In this document: piece after piece, positions 1 to 7,497 of the stretch | Position numbering within the stretch: the first letter of the stretch is position 1 | Layout: each line of letters starts with the position of its first letter | Assembly (NCBI GenBank): GCA_025936195.1 | Contig: JAICTW010000035.1 | Coordinates: forward strand, 1-10,659 | Direction: 5' to 3' | DNA length: 10,659 nt | Source of the DNA: Flavisolibacter sp. | GTDB taxonomy: Bacteria; Bacteroidota; Bacteroidia; Chitinophagales; Chitinophagaceae | Position numbers and translations under genes: made by a program | Notes under the pieces: model-generated | What the model saw: only the letters and a program-made list of their open reading frames with translations | Told to the model about the DNA's origin: nothing | The model's database searches: none

Positions 1-1
1 A

Positions 2-1516
2 GTCATTGAGGCAGGCGGATTCCCTTTGGAGTTTCCTGTTACCTCTTTAGGCGAAACACTCATGCGACCTACCACCATGCTGTTTCGCAACCTTGCAGCC
101 ATGGACACGGAAGAAACCATTCGCGCCAATCCCATTGATGGAGTAGTGCTTTTAACCGGTTGCGATAAAACCACACCGTCCACTTTAATGGGCGCCTGCA
201 GTGTGAACCTTCCCACCATTGTGGTTCCCGGAGGACCAATGCTCAACGGACGCTTCAAAGGCGAGTGCCTCGGCTCCGGTTCCTTCAACTGGATGGTAAA
301 GGAAAAAATGCTGGTGGAAAATTATTCTGCCGAAGACATCCTGGAAGCAGAAATTGGAGTGGCCAGAAGTGCAGGCCACTGCATGACTATGGGTACGGCT
401 TCAACTATGGCATGCATGGTGGAAGCACTCGGACTGACACTCCCTGGTGCTGCAGCCATTCCAGCCGTAGACTCACGAAAGAAACTGATGGCACAACTCT
501 CCGGAAGACGCATTGTTGAAATGGTGAAAGAAGATCTCAGGCTTTCTAAAATTTTGACAAGGGAGGCTTTTGAAAATTCCATTATCGTCAATGCAGCTGT
601 TGGCGGATCCACCAATTTTATCATTCACCTTTTGGCTATTGCCGGAAGAATGGGCATAGAGTTGAAGCTGGAAGATTTCGATCGCATCGGCAGTGAGGTC
701 CCTTTGCTGGTGAATTTAAAGCCTTCAGGAAAATACCTGATGGAAGATTTCTTTTATGCCGGCGGACTGCCCGTTGTAATAAAAGAACTCAAGAACTATT
801 TACACAATGAAGCCATCACGGTTAACGGAAGAACCGTTGGAGAAAACAATACTACACCGGTTTGTTATAATCAGGATGTGATTGCAACTATTGATCAACC
901 CTTGCAACACAATGCGGGGATTGCCGTACTAAAAGGAAATCTCTGCGAGCAGGGTGCGGTGATCAAGCCGTCTGCAGCAAGCAACAAATTGATGAAGCAC
1001 CGCGGTCCTGCCGTAGTGTTTGAAACCATAGAGGATTATCATGCACGCATCGATGATCCGGACTTGAACATTGACGAAAATTCGGTGATTGTTTTAAAAA
1101 ATGTGGGGCCTGTGGGTTATCCCGGTATGGCAGAAGTGGGCAATGTGGACTTGCCTGAAAAACTGCTTAGAAAAGGAATTAAAGACATGGTACGAATCTC
1201 GGATGGAAGAATGAGCGGCACGGCGGCAGGAACCGTGGTGTTGCATATAGCGCCGGAATCGGCTATTGGAGGAACACTGGCACTGGTAAAGGATGGCGAC
1301 ATCATTGAATTGGATGTAGAACAAAGAAGATTGCATTTGGATGTAAGTAATGAAGAATTGCTGGCCAGAAGAAAAGAATGGACAGCTCCCAAGCCCATGG
1401 CCGAGAGAGGATACGTCAAATTTTATATCCAACATGTGCAACAGGCAAGTCTCGGCGCTGACCTCGATATACTACGCGGAAACTCCGGCGATGAGGTAAC
1501 GAGAGATTTGCATTAG
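2..1516 (+). CDS. IlvD/Edd-family sugar-acid dehydratase (5'-truncated by window edge), probably pentonate/arabinonate dehydratase
   Basis: The frame is open from the first bases, so the N-terminus (roughly 70-80 residues, by comparison with a usual length near 570-580) lies outside the window; 504 residues are visible. The family is cytoplasmic Fe-S enzymes that remove water from a 2,3-dihydroxy acid to give a 2-keto-3-deoxy acid. Visible marks are GCDKT (Cys54 of the fragment, bases 161-163) and GHCMTMGTAS (Cys127, bases 380-382), the second and third cluster cysteines; the first should lie upstream. SDGRMSGTAAGTVVLHIAPE starts at residue 400, with the catalytic-type Ser405. The RMSGTA-GTVVLH form resembles sugar-acid dehydratases (L-arabinonate, D-xylonate) more than the biosynthetic IlvD, which usually has GRFSG. 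The neighbouring keto-deoxy-acid dehydratase-like gene and arabinofuranosidase support a pentonate substrate, which is inference. Family is near certain; substrate is not. A branched-chain IlvD is the main alternative. Confidence 0.9.
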   Translation, partial: VIEAGGFPLEFPVTSLGETLMRPTTMLFRNLAAMDTEETIRANPIDGVVLLTGCDKTTPSTLMGACSVNLPTIVVPGGPMLNGRFKGECLGSGSFNWMVKEKMLVENYSAEDILEAEIGVARSAGHCMTMGTASTMACMVEALGLTLPGAAAIPAVDSRKKLMAQLSGRRIVEMVKEDLRLSKILTREAFENSIIVNAAVGGSTNFIIHLLAIAGRMGIELKLEDFDRIGSEVPLLVNLKPSGKYLMEDFFYAGGLPVVIKELKNYLHNEAITVNGRTVGENNTTPVCYNQDVIATIDQPLQHNAGIAVLKGNLCEQGAVIKPSAASNKLMKHRGPAVVFETIEDYHARIDDPDLNIDENSVIVLKNVGPVGYPGMAEVGNVDLPEKLLRKGIKDMVRISDGRMSGTAAGTVVLHIAPESAIGGTLALVKDGDIIELDVEQRRLHLDVSNEELLARRKEWTAPKPMAERGYVKFYIQHVQQASLGADLDILRGNSGDEVTRDLH

Positions 1517-1551
1517 TGGTCGGCAAAAACAGATCAGCATAATATTGCTTT

Positions 1552-1688
1552 ATGAAAGGATTGCTTTCATTCTGTTTGTTTCTGCTGATGCTACAGTACA
1601 ACTACGCTACAAAACCATTAGCGTGGCTGAACGCTACGACAGTCCCATCATCAAGATGATTGCGTCGGGTGCAGGAGCTTCTATTTAA
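1552..1688 (+). pseudogene. Possible frameshifted remnant of a small exported protein gene
   Basis: The 200-bp gap between the two dehydratase genes holds two overlapping frames that look coding-like. The first starts at ATG 1552 with MKGLLSFCLFLLM, a signal-peptide-like stretch, and stops at 1657-1659 after 35 residues. The second, shifted by one base, is open through the same stretch and ends at TAA 1686-1688 with SVAERYDSPIIKMIASGAG plus three residues, which reads like the tail of a real protein. Together they suggest a gene that lost its middle or suffered a frameshift. I do not recognise the family. Chance is a serious alternative because both frames are short. Confidence 0.3.
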
Positions 1689-1717
1689 AATGAGAAAATA
1701 ATTATAAACCAACTGAT

Positions 1718-2548
1718 ATGAAAGTCTACAGGACCAAAGCAGGAGTTGTAATTGAAAATGAAGAAATGTTCTTTTTGCTAAAAAATGAAAACTGGGATGA
1801 ATTCATAAACGATAATGCTCTTTTTCACAAACTTCAGGAAACGATTAAAAACCTTTCTCCGTCTTCTACAGATTTACTTCAAGATGTCCTCGCTCCTATC
1901 GGCAGCCATCAGGAATTATGGGCCTGCGGTGTTACTTACTTGCGAAGCAAGATCGGTAGGCAGGAAGAAAGCAAAGATGCCGGTGGAGGTGATTTTTATG
2001 CCCGCGTGTATGAAGCCGAAAGGCCTGAAGTATTTTTTAAATCTACACCGCACCGCGTGGTAGGGCCCAATGGAAAAGTAAGAATCCGTAAAGACTCCGG
2101 TTGGGATGTTCCCGAACCGGAACTGACTCTTGTGGTTTCTTCATCCGGAAAGATTGTTGGCTATACTATCGGTAATGATATGAGCAGCCGCAGTATTGAA
2201 GGCGAAAATCCTTTATATCTGCCACAAGCCAAAACCTATGATGCCTGTGCAGCCGTGGGTCCCTGCGTTTATGTAACCGAACAGCCACTGGATACAAACA
2301 CGAAAATCTGCTTGGCTATTAACCGGAATGGTTCAACGGCTTATGAAGGAACCATTGCCCTTTCACAAATGAAACGAACACCGGAAGAACTGGTATCCTT
2401 TGTCTTTAGAGAATGTTCTTTCCCACATGGCTGCCTTATCATGACCGGAACCGGAATTGTTCCGGAGCATGATTTTACTTTAAAGAGCGGAGATGAAATT
2501 AAAATTTCTATTGAGGGAATCGGAACGCTTGTAAACGAAGTGATGTAA
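1718..2548 (+). CDS. Fumarylacetoacetate hydrolase-fold protein, probable 2-keto-3-deoxy-pentonate (arabinonate) dehydratase
   Basis: A complete 276-residue protein of the FAH superfamily, metal-dependent (Mg/Mn) cytoplasmic enzymes acting on keto acids. The catalytic domain fills about residues 60-276. Putative metal ligands are Glu133 and Glu135 in [10 protein letters not shown] and Asp154 in [12 protein letters not shown]; Lys172 in QAKTYD and the GTGIVPE loop (244-250) are also family marks. The N-terminal 60 residues are a divergent lead-in domain. The string [19 protein letters not shown] resembles the FAH-fold branch that includes 2-keto-3-deoxy-D-arabinonate dehydratase, which converts the IlvD-type product to 2,5-dioxopentanoate (2-oxoglutarate semialdehyde). 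It sits 201 bases after the sugar-acid dehydratase on the same strand, consistent with consecutive pathway steps. The ATG at 1718 follows an A/T-rich leader without Shine-Dalgarno, usual for Bacteroidota. Alternatives are a 2,4-diketo-3-deoxyfuconate-type hydrolase or another acylpyruvase. Fold is certain; reaction is inferred. Confidence 0.8.
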   Translation: MKVYRTKAGVVIENEEMFFLLKNENWDEFINDNALFHKLQETIKNLSPSSTDLLQDVLAPIGSHQELWACGVTYLRSKIGRQEESKDAGGGDFYARVYEAERPEVFFKSTPHRVVGPNGKVRIRKDSGWDVPEPELTLVVSSSGKIVGYTIGNDMSSRSIEGENPLYLPQAKTYDACAAVGPCVYVTEQPLDTNTKICLAINRNGSTAYEGTIALSQMKRTPEELVSFVFRECSFPHGCLIMTGTGIVPEHDFTLKSGDEIKISIEGIGTLVNEVM

Positions 2549-2676
2549 TCAATCGCCAATTCAAACTTTTACAAGACAGTAGTATAATAGTACCAATCAA
2601 ATATTCAATAGGTGATTCCGACCAATGTAAAAACGGTATTATGAACCATCTTTCAAATTCTGTTAAATCATCCATC

Positions 2677-4185
2677 ATGAAAAAAATTCTTTTCCTTTTT
2701 CAACTGCTTATTCCTTTTTCCCTGCTGGCGCAAACAGCAACAATCAAAATAGATCCCGAAAGAACCATAGGAGAGATTGATCCAAAAGTCTATGGTGTAT
2801 TCATGGAGCCCATTCACAGGAAAATGGGAAATTCAGGTGAGTTCAATACCGTGTATGGAAATCTTTACGACCCCTCTTCTCCCCTTGCTGATGAAAACGG
2901 CTTCAGGAAAGATTATATCAATGCGATGAAAGAGCTGAAAGTGACGAATATGCGGTGGCCCGGCGGCAATTTCCTGATGGGATATCATTGGCAGGATGGT
3001 GTCGGACCAAAGGACCAACGACCTGCCCGTATCAATCTCGCCTGGGGTGGTGTAGATAATAATCATGTGGGTACTGATGAATGGATGAAGCTGAATCAAT
3101 CTATCGGTAGTGAAAATATTGTGTGCGTCAACCTCGGGCTTGACAACATACTGGATGCAGCTTACTGGGTTGAGTATTGCAACTACAAAGGAGGAACTTA
3201 CTATTCCGACCTGCGTGTAAAGAATGGTCACAAAGAGCCTTATAACGTAAGAATATGGGATTTGGGAAATGAAGTGGATGGTTTACCATGGGAACTGGGT
3301 CATAAAAATGCTGAGGATTATGTGGAGGTGGCAAGAGAAGCAGCCAAGGCAATGAGAGCAGTTGACAACACCATTCAGTTGGTGGCCTCCGGATCATCCT
3401 GGTACAGCCAAGGTACCTGGGATGACTGGAACCGTAAAATACTAACCGGCCTTGGAGATCGCATTAATTATATTTCTATCCACAGTTATTGGGAAAATTC
3501 TCCCGACTACTACAGCTTCATGGGGGCTAGTGCCATGAACTTTGAGGAAAGAATCCAGCTTACTGCCAATGAAATACAAAATGTATCAGCTATCAAAGGT
3601 TACACGAATCCAATTGGCATTTCAGTAGATGAATGGGGATCCTTCGGCAGAAGTTTTCTGAACGTATTACCGGTAGCACAGTCGCTAAATTCATTTATCC
3701 GTCACGCAGATGTTGTGAAGATGGGCAACTTCACCATGATGACTTCCCTGTTGTCAAGCGATCCGCAAAAAGGAACATTCAAATCACCCTTGTTTTATAC
3801 ATTCAAATTATTTTCGAACAACTGCCGTGGCAATTCGATTGATACTTATGTTGCGTGTGACACATTCAGCGCCGGTAAATACAAAGGCATCCCCTATCTC
3901 GATGTGAGTTCCGTATACTCAAAAGAAAATGGTTCAATCATCATCAATGTGGTGAACCGTCATAAAGACAAAGCGATTGAAGCCGAAATCCTGAATACAT
4001 CGGGTAATTTTTCTGGTAAACCACAAGTGAGCGAAATATCAGCCGCGGATTTGAATGCTCCTTTTGTTTTTGATAAACAACAACAATATATTCCCGTAAT
4101 AAAAGAAGGCACAGCAAAAGGGAACAAAATTGTTTACTCATTCCCACCACATTCATTTACACAGATTGTTGTGAAAGTAAATTGA
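2677..4185 (+). CDS. Secreted GH51 alpha-L-arabinofuranosidase
   Basis: A retaining glycoside hydrolase of family 51 that removes terminal alpha-L-arabinofuranosyl groups from arabinan, arabinoxylan or their oligomers. An in-frame ATG exists at 2641 (514 residues), but MKKILFLFQLLIPFSLLAQ starting at 2677 (502 residues) is a classic signal peptide with cleavage expected before Gln, so 2677 is preferred. Numbering from 2641: the (beta/alpha)8 barrel covers about residues 45-400, with WPGGN at 106-110, the acid/base Glu211 in WDLGNE, HSYW at 281-284 and the nucleophile Glu331 in ISVDEWG. A C-terminal beta-sandwich runs to the end and finishes PHSFTQIVVKV. There is no lipobox cysteine, so the enzyme is probably periplasmic. 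GH51 enzymes are often cytoplasmic; export here implies that arabinose is released before uptake. It lies downstream of the two sugar-acid genes on the same strand, with a gap of about 90-130 bases. Family call is strong; the exact glycan is unknown. Confidence 0.93.
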   Translation: MKKILFLFQLLIPFSLLAQTATIKIDPERTIGEIDPKVYGVFMEPIHRKMGNSGEFNTVYGNLYDPSSPLADENGFRKDYINAMKELKVTNMRWPGGNFLMGYHWQDGVGPKDQRPARINLAWGGVDNNHVGTDEWMKLNQSIGSENIVCVNLGLDNILDAAYWVEYCNYKGGTYYSDLRVKNGHKEPYNVRIWDLGNEVDGLPWELGHKNAEDYVEVAREAAKAMRAVDNTIQLVASGSSWYSQGTWDDWNRKILTGLGDRINYISIHSYWENSPDYYSFMGASAMNFEERIQLTANEIQNVSAIKGYTNPIGISVDEWGSFGRSFLNVLPVAQSLNSFIRHADVVKMGNFTMMTSLLSSDPQKGTFKSPLFYTFKLFSNNCRGNSIDTYVACDTFSAGKYKGIPYLDVSSVYSKENGSIIINVVNRHKDKAIEAEILNTSGNFSGKPQVSEISAADLNAPFVFDKQQQYIPVIKEGTAKGNKIVYSFPPHSFTQIVVKVN

Positions 4186-4531
4186 TAATTGTTCCTTATT
4201 CAGAACCGGCAGATGATATCGCAAATCTTGCTATTAGCGATCACCTGCCCGGAAAAGAATTTGTTTTATGAAGAAAAGTCTAACCGGGTTAATTTGTTTG
4301 TAAACACCTGCTTCAGTTTAAAGAAGCAGGATGTTGCACAGATACATTCAGGCCGCTACGCTGCTGAGTTACCAAAACAATTTGTTTGCAACGCCTTCTT
4401 TTCAAATCCAGACCCGTACAGCAAAGTCCGGGTTCCTGACCTTTTACATAAAAACAAACTTTACAACTATGATTTTTATTAATCTACAAATCTTTTAAAA
4501 CCTAATTTCCATGCAGCTAAATCTTGTCAAT
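4186..4531. other. Intergenic stretch with one hairpin, no convincing gene
   Basis: Between the arabinofuranosidase stop and the YhcH-family start there is no gene I can support. An open frame at 4189-4482 has only a TTG start and a sequence with no domain character, so I regard it as chance. The only clear structure is the 8-bp dyad listed separately. The last 50 bases before 4511 are A/T-rich, as expected for a promoter and leader in this group, but I cannot place the elements. Confidence 0.5.
4307..4330. terminator. 8-bp perfect inverted repeat, possible transcript end after the GH51 gene
   Basis: CCTGCTTC (4307-4314) and GAAGCAGG (4323-4330) form a perfect 8-bp stem around an 8-base A/T loop, about 120 bases past the arabinofuranosidase stop. 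No run of T follows on either strand, so it is not a standard intrinsic terminator. It could be an mRNA 3'-end stabiliser or an operator. Confidence 0.35.
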
Positions 4532-5146
4532 ATGAAGCGCTTTTTTCTAACAGCAATCTTGTTATTTTCTGTTGGTCTCGTTTATGTATCAGCGCAATCC
4601 GGCAACACTAATTGGACAGAGCATAAAGCCAAAAAATGGTTTAAGAGAAAAGAGTGGCTAAATGGCCTTGCTGCCAATCCGCATTCCTCAATTGATAAAG
4701 TACAATTTGCAAAACAATATCACCTTAACCGGGTCGCCTGGGATAAAGCTTTTGCTTATCTGAAAAACACAGACTTGAACAATCTTGCTGTTGGCAGGTA
4801 TGTGATTGACGGAGATAATATTTATGCGATCGTAACAGAAGCGCCTACGAAGGATTATGACAAAACAGCTTTTGAATCGCACCGAAACTATATCGACCTT
4901 CAGTATGTGATATCAGGTGAAGAGAACATGAGCAAAGCGCCTGTTTCTTCTCTTACCGTTAGCAAACCTTATAATGAAGCAACCGATCTGGGTAATTATA
5001 CGGGTGAAGGCGAAATTTATACTGTTCCAGCAGGAACATTCATAGTTTTCTTTCCAACCGAAGCACACCGTCCCAACATTACTCCAGGTGGAAACAAAGT
5101 GGTCAAAAAAATTGTCATCAAAATAAAAGCAGCACCTGGAAATTAA
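4532..5146 (+). CDS. Exported YhcH/YjgK/YiaL-family cupin-like protein
   Basis: The fold is a small beta-barrel family (DUF386; relatives EbgC, TabA, NanQ/YhcH, YiaL) that binds a metal and sugars or sugar acids and is linked to anomerase or epimerase-like helper roles. An in-frame ATG occurs at 4511, but MKRFFLTAILLFSVGLVYVSA begins at 4532 and is a textbook signal peptide cleaved before Gln29 (numbering from 4511), so 4532 is preferred (204 residues). Family marks are GRYVIDGDNIYAIV (95-108), FESHRNYIDLQYVISGEE with Glu122, His124 and Glu137, and FFPTEAHRP with His186, the usual metal/ligand cluster. About 50 extra residues lie between the signal peptide and the core. Most characterised relatives are cytoplasmic, so export is unusual; it may act beside the secreted arabinofuranosidase on released sugar. 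The gene stands about 350 bases after GH51 and may have its own promoter. Family is confident; function is not established. Confidence 0.88.
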   Translation: MKRFFLTAILLFSVGLVYVSAQSGNTNWTEHKAKKWFKRKEWLNGLAANPHSSIDKVQFAKQYHLNRVAWDKAFAYLKNTDLNNLAVGRYVIDGDNIYAIVTEAPTKDYDKTAFESHRNYIDLQYVISGEENMSKAPVSSLTVSKPYNEATDLGNYTGEGEIYTVPAGTFIVFFPTEAHRPNITPGGNKVVKKIVIKIKAAPGN

Positions 5147-5689
5147 CTGACAGTTTACTCATTCTATTAGATGCTGTAATCTGTATAAGAATTTAAATCA
5201 ATCAAACAGGCCTACAGCGGATTTCCAAAACAAATCGAACAAACTGTATGAGATAAAAAATGCAGGTGTGCTACTTCTGATTGTCATCACCCAACACATC
5301 ATAGACACGCCACTTAAATTCTTTGGCAAGTGCGGAAAAAGACAAAATAGTTTCGATTCGCGACCGTCCTGAAAAAGTTGTCCTTTAAACCCCGGCATCA
5401 AAAATTTCCAATAAAAATCATCGAGGAATTTTATGCGGAACTGCTCATTTCAGTTTTCACACTATTAAGATGTTTTAAGCTAAAGAATTATTCAGGATGA
5501 TAATGTCACCCGCTGTAAATAAAAATAATTGGGTCTTTCAGTTTCGAAGGTTTTTTGCAGAATGTTCATAGAGCGTTGTCCGTTGCAAGTTGTTTACCTG
5601 TATCCAGTTTTGATGATTGAACGTAATGTACAATGAGCTCCAACTTTCAACGTTCTTGCTGCGTCATTCCATCTTTCTTCAAAAAGCAA
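5147..5689. other. 543-bp gap between convergent genes, no recognisable gene
   Basis: This stretch lies between the end of the YhcH-family gene (+) and the end of the MFS transporter (-). Short open frames exist on both strands: minus 5198-5401, and a plus frame through about 5200-5370 that ends at TGA. Neither has a domain, signal peptide or plausible start, and I recognise nothing. I saw no tRNA, no repeat longer than 6-bp dyads and no strong terminator, although two converging genes end here. It may be decayed coding DNA. Confidence 0.5.
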
Positions 5690-6982
5690 TTATACACTTG
5701 CCGGGATTATTTCCTCTTCCCTTAGCCGCCAAATTTTCAATCGTTTATCTTTCACAGCAATGATCGCGAGAATGGCAGAAATCAATAAGGACGCCGCCAT
5801 GAAAATAAAGGAAGCATCAAAATTCCCGGTGACAGCATTTAAATAACCAACAAAGTATGAACCTCCGAACGAGCCTAATGCACCAAAGCTATTGATCAAT
5901 GCCAAAGCGCCTCCCAAAACATTTAAGGGCAACAATTCTGAAAGCATCGCAAAGAAAGGTCCATAACAGGAATACATAGAGGCACCCGCAACAACAAGCA
6001 AAACAAAAGACAACCAGAAATGATTAGTCCCTGTCAAATACGATGCGTAAAAGGCGATAGCACTAAGCAAAAGAAAAGGCCAGACAAAGATTTTGCGGAT
6101 AAGTGTTTTATCCGAAAAATAAGAGGTGATGATCATACCAACTATAGCAAATCCGTACGGTAAGGAAGCAAGCCAGCCTGTTGTTACAATATCCATATTA
6201 GGGGCCGTTTTGATAATAGAGGGAAGCCAAAGTACAAAGCCATAAACACCTATGCTCCAGCTAGCATATTGCAGACATAATAAAATCACAGTTTTTGACT
6301 TGAACGCAGCAGCATAATTTTTTACGGGCTTGATGCCGGCCTGTTCCTTTTGCATGGTTTCTTTCAACAAATCTTTTTCTTCTGCAGACAACCAGTTAGC
6401 ATCTTTTGGTTGGTCATCCACAAAACGCCACCAAAGGAAAGCCCATATAATTGCAGGTACTCCTTCTATTATAAACATCCATCTCCAACCCACAGCGTCA
6501 ATTAGATAACCGGAAACAATTGACATCCATAAGATGGTTACCGGGTTGCCAAGAATCAAAAAAGTATTGGCCCGTGAACGTTCTTCTTTTGTAAACCATC
6601 TTGTCATCAGGATAAGCATGGCGGGGAATACAGCACTCTCTACCACGCCAAGGAAAAAACGTACTATAGCAAGCAGCAAGAAATTACTTACGATGCCCGT
6701 TGCCATTGCCGCAGTACCCCACAGGATCAAAGACCAGAAGATTAACTTCTTTGCACTTTTGGTGGAAGCATAATGCGCACCTGGTATTTGAAAAAAAAAA
6801 TAACCAAGAAAAAACAGTGAGCCAAGTAATGAGGACATAGCCGCAGTGATGTGCAGGTCCTCAGCCATTTTGCCGGCAGCAGCAAACCCAAAATTTGCAC
6901 GATCCAAATAGGCCAGGCTATAAGTAATAAAGGCTACAGGTATAAATCGATACCATCGTATTTTGGCAATTGTCTTTTCCAT
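5690..6982 (-). CDS. MFS transporter, anion:cation symporter (ACS) family, probable sugar-acid uptake
   Basis: An inner-membrane permease with twelve predicted hydrophobic helices, probably a proton symporter for an organic anion. The start MEKTIAKIRWYRFIP at 6982 gives 430 residues; the frame continues upstream to ATG 7033 (447 residues), but those 17 polar residues are not family-like, and AAAAGAAAT just before 6982 suits this start. Marks are YLDRANFGFAAAG in helix 1 (the LDR-N-GFA signature of tartrate, hexuronate and related permeases), the loop RWFTKEERSRAN between helices 4 and 5, GWRWMFIIEGVPAIIWA in helix 6, a charged central loop (about 200-235) and GALGSFGGSYFVGYL near helix 11. 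It is on the opposite strand and converges on the sugar-acid/arabinose genes, so it is not in their operon, but its family fits import of an aldonate or uronate. Substrate cannot be read from the sequence. Confidence 0.88.
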   Translation of the reverse strand: MEKTIAKIRWYRFIPVAFITYSLAYLDRANFGFAAAGKMAEDLHITAAMSSLLGSLFFLGYFFFQIPGAHYASTKSAKKLIFWSLILWGTAAMATGIVSNFLLLAIVRFFLGVVESAVFPAMLILMTRWFTKEERSRANTFLILGNPVTILWMSIVSGYLIDAVGWRWMFIIEGVPAIIWAFLWWRFVDDQPKDANWLSAEEKDLLKETMQKEQAGIKPVKNYAAAFKSKTVILLCLQYASWSIGVYGFVLWLPSIIKTAPNMDIVTTGWLASLPYGFAIVGMIITSYFSDKTLIRKIFVWPFLLLSAIAFYASYLTGTNHFWLSFVLLVVAGASMYSCYGPFFAMLSELLPLNVLGGALALINSFGALGSFGGSYFVGYLNAVTGNFDASFIFMAASLLISAILAIIAVKDKRLKIWRLREEEIIPASV

Positions 6983-7077
6983 ATTTCTTTTAATTAAATC
7001 AGGTGAACTAAACAAGTTTGACATTGGAAACATCGCTCGTGCTGATGCTTTTTAGCCGCTCTATTATTTTACGGCTG

Positions 7078-7095
7078 CGTAGGGATCGACATCCC
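7078..7095. repeat. Short hairpin element, copy A (related element near 8810)
   Basis: GGGAT (7082-7086) and ATCCC (7091-7095) flank a CGAC loop, preceded by CGTA. Nearly the same arrangement (CGTAGGAT, a four-base loop, ATCCTA) occurs at 8810-8827 in another gap. Two related hairpins in intergenic DNA are consistent with a dispersed REP-like repeat, but with only two short copies chance is possible. Confidence 0.4.
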
Positions 7096-7100
7096 AAATA

Positions 7101-7115
7101 ATTAGACCATCTAAT
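7101..7115. promoter_or_regulatory. 15-bp palindrome, candidate operator upstream of the MFS transporter
   Basis: ATTAGA (7101-7106) and TCTAAT (7110-7115) are perfect 6-bp arms around CCA. It lies about 120 bases upstream of the transporter's preferred start, a position that suits a repressor or activator site. No regulator gene is in the window, so the assignment is tentative. Confidence 0.3.
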
Positions 7116-7405
7116 CGGGATCAAAGATTTCAAACGGATGCCGAGTTGACGTAATCTGACCTTTATATGCATAAAAAAAAGAAATAAAAAATGAAAAAGA
7201 AGGTACTATGATCTGCTATTCATAAGCAGGTTATTATAGCATCAATTACGCTTGCAATGAGCAACAAATACTACGTTGTTACAAAATATTAAAACCTGCC
7301 GCATAAAAACTTCCAATATAACTCAGCGAAGGATTTTAAACAACAAACATTGGTAACTTGTTTAAATAAGCGTCAAATAACCGGCAATCGTCTGACAGCT
7401 TGAAT

Positions 7406-7468
7406 ATGAAGTCAATGGAGCATACCCTACATAGACGACTCCTGATTACTTCTCACTTAACAGTGTGA
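7406..7468 (+). other. 20-codon small ORF directly before a strong hairpin
   Basis: MKSMEHTLHRRLLITSHLTV starts at ATG 7406 (internal ATG at 7415) and stops at TGA 7466-7468, five bases before the 9-bp hairpin. A short basic, His-containing peptide placed right before a terminator-like stem resembles a leader-peptide layout, but no structural gene follows within several hundred bases. It may equally be chance or the tail of a lost gene. Confidence 0.2.
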
Positions 7469-7472
7469 CGAC

Positions 7473-7497
7473 AGCGGTTCCTCCTTTTGGAACCGCT
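7473..7497 (+). terminator. Strong 9-bp hairpin, terminator-like
   Basis: AGCGGTTCC (7473-7481) pairs perfectly with GGAACCGCT (7489-7497) across a 7-base T-rich loop; the following bases TCTTGT are only weakly T-rich. GC content of the stem is high for this DNA. It would terminate plus-strand transcription, yet no intact plus-strand gene precedes it, so it may mark the end of an unannotated transcript or a lost gene. Confidence 0.5.

Noticed and set aside
322..624. Minus-strand open frame of 100 residues within the dehydratase gene
   Set aside because: It lies wholly opposite a well-conserved gene and has no domain character; a shadow of biased codon use.
1094..1441. Two overlapping minus-strand frames inside the dehydratase 3' part
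   Set aside because: Both are antisense to conserved Fe-S dehydratase sequence, with no recognisable motif.
2833..3397. Minus-strand frames opposite the GH51 gene
   Set aside because: The plus strand carries intact catalytic motifs here; the antisense frames show no protein features.
4189..4482. 97-residue plus-strand frame after the GH51 gene
   Set aside because: TTG start only, no domain, spans a hairpin; probably chance in A/T-rich spacer.
5198..5401. 67-residue minus-strand frame in the convergent gap
   Set aside because: Unrecognised composition and no support from start site or neighbours.
5600..5656. GAACGT/ACGTTC dyad just after the transporter's end
   Set aside because: Only six base pairs with a long loop and no T run; too weak to call a terminator.
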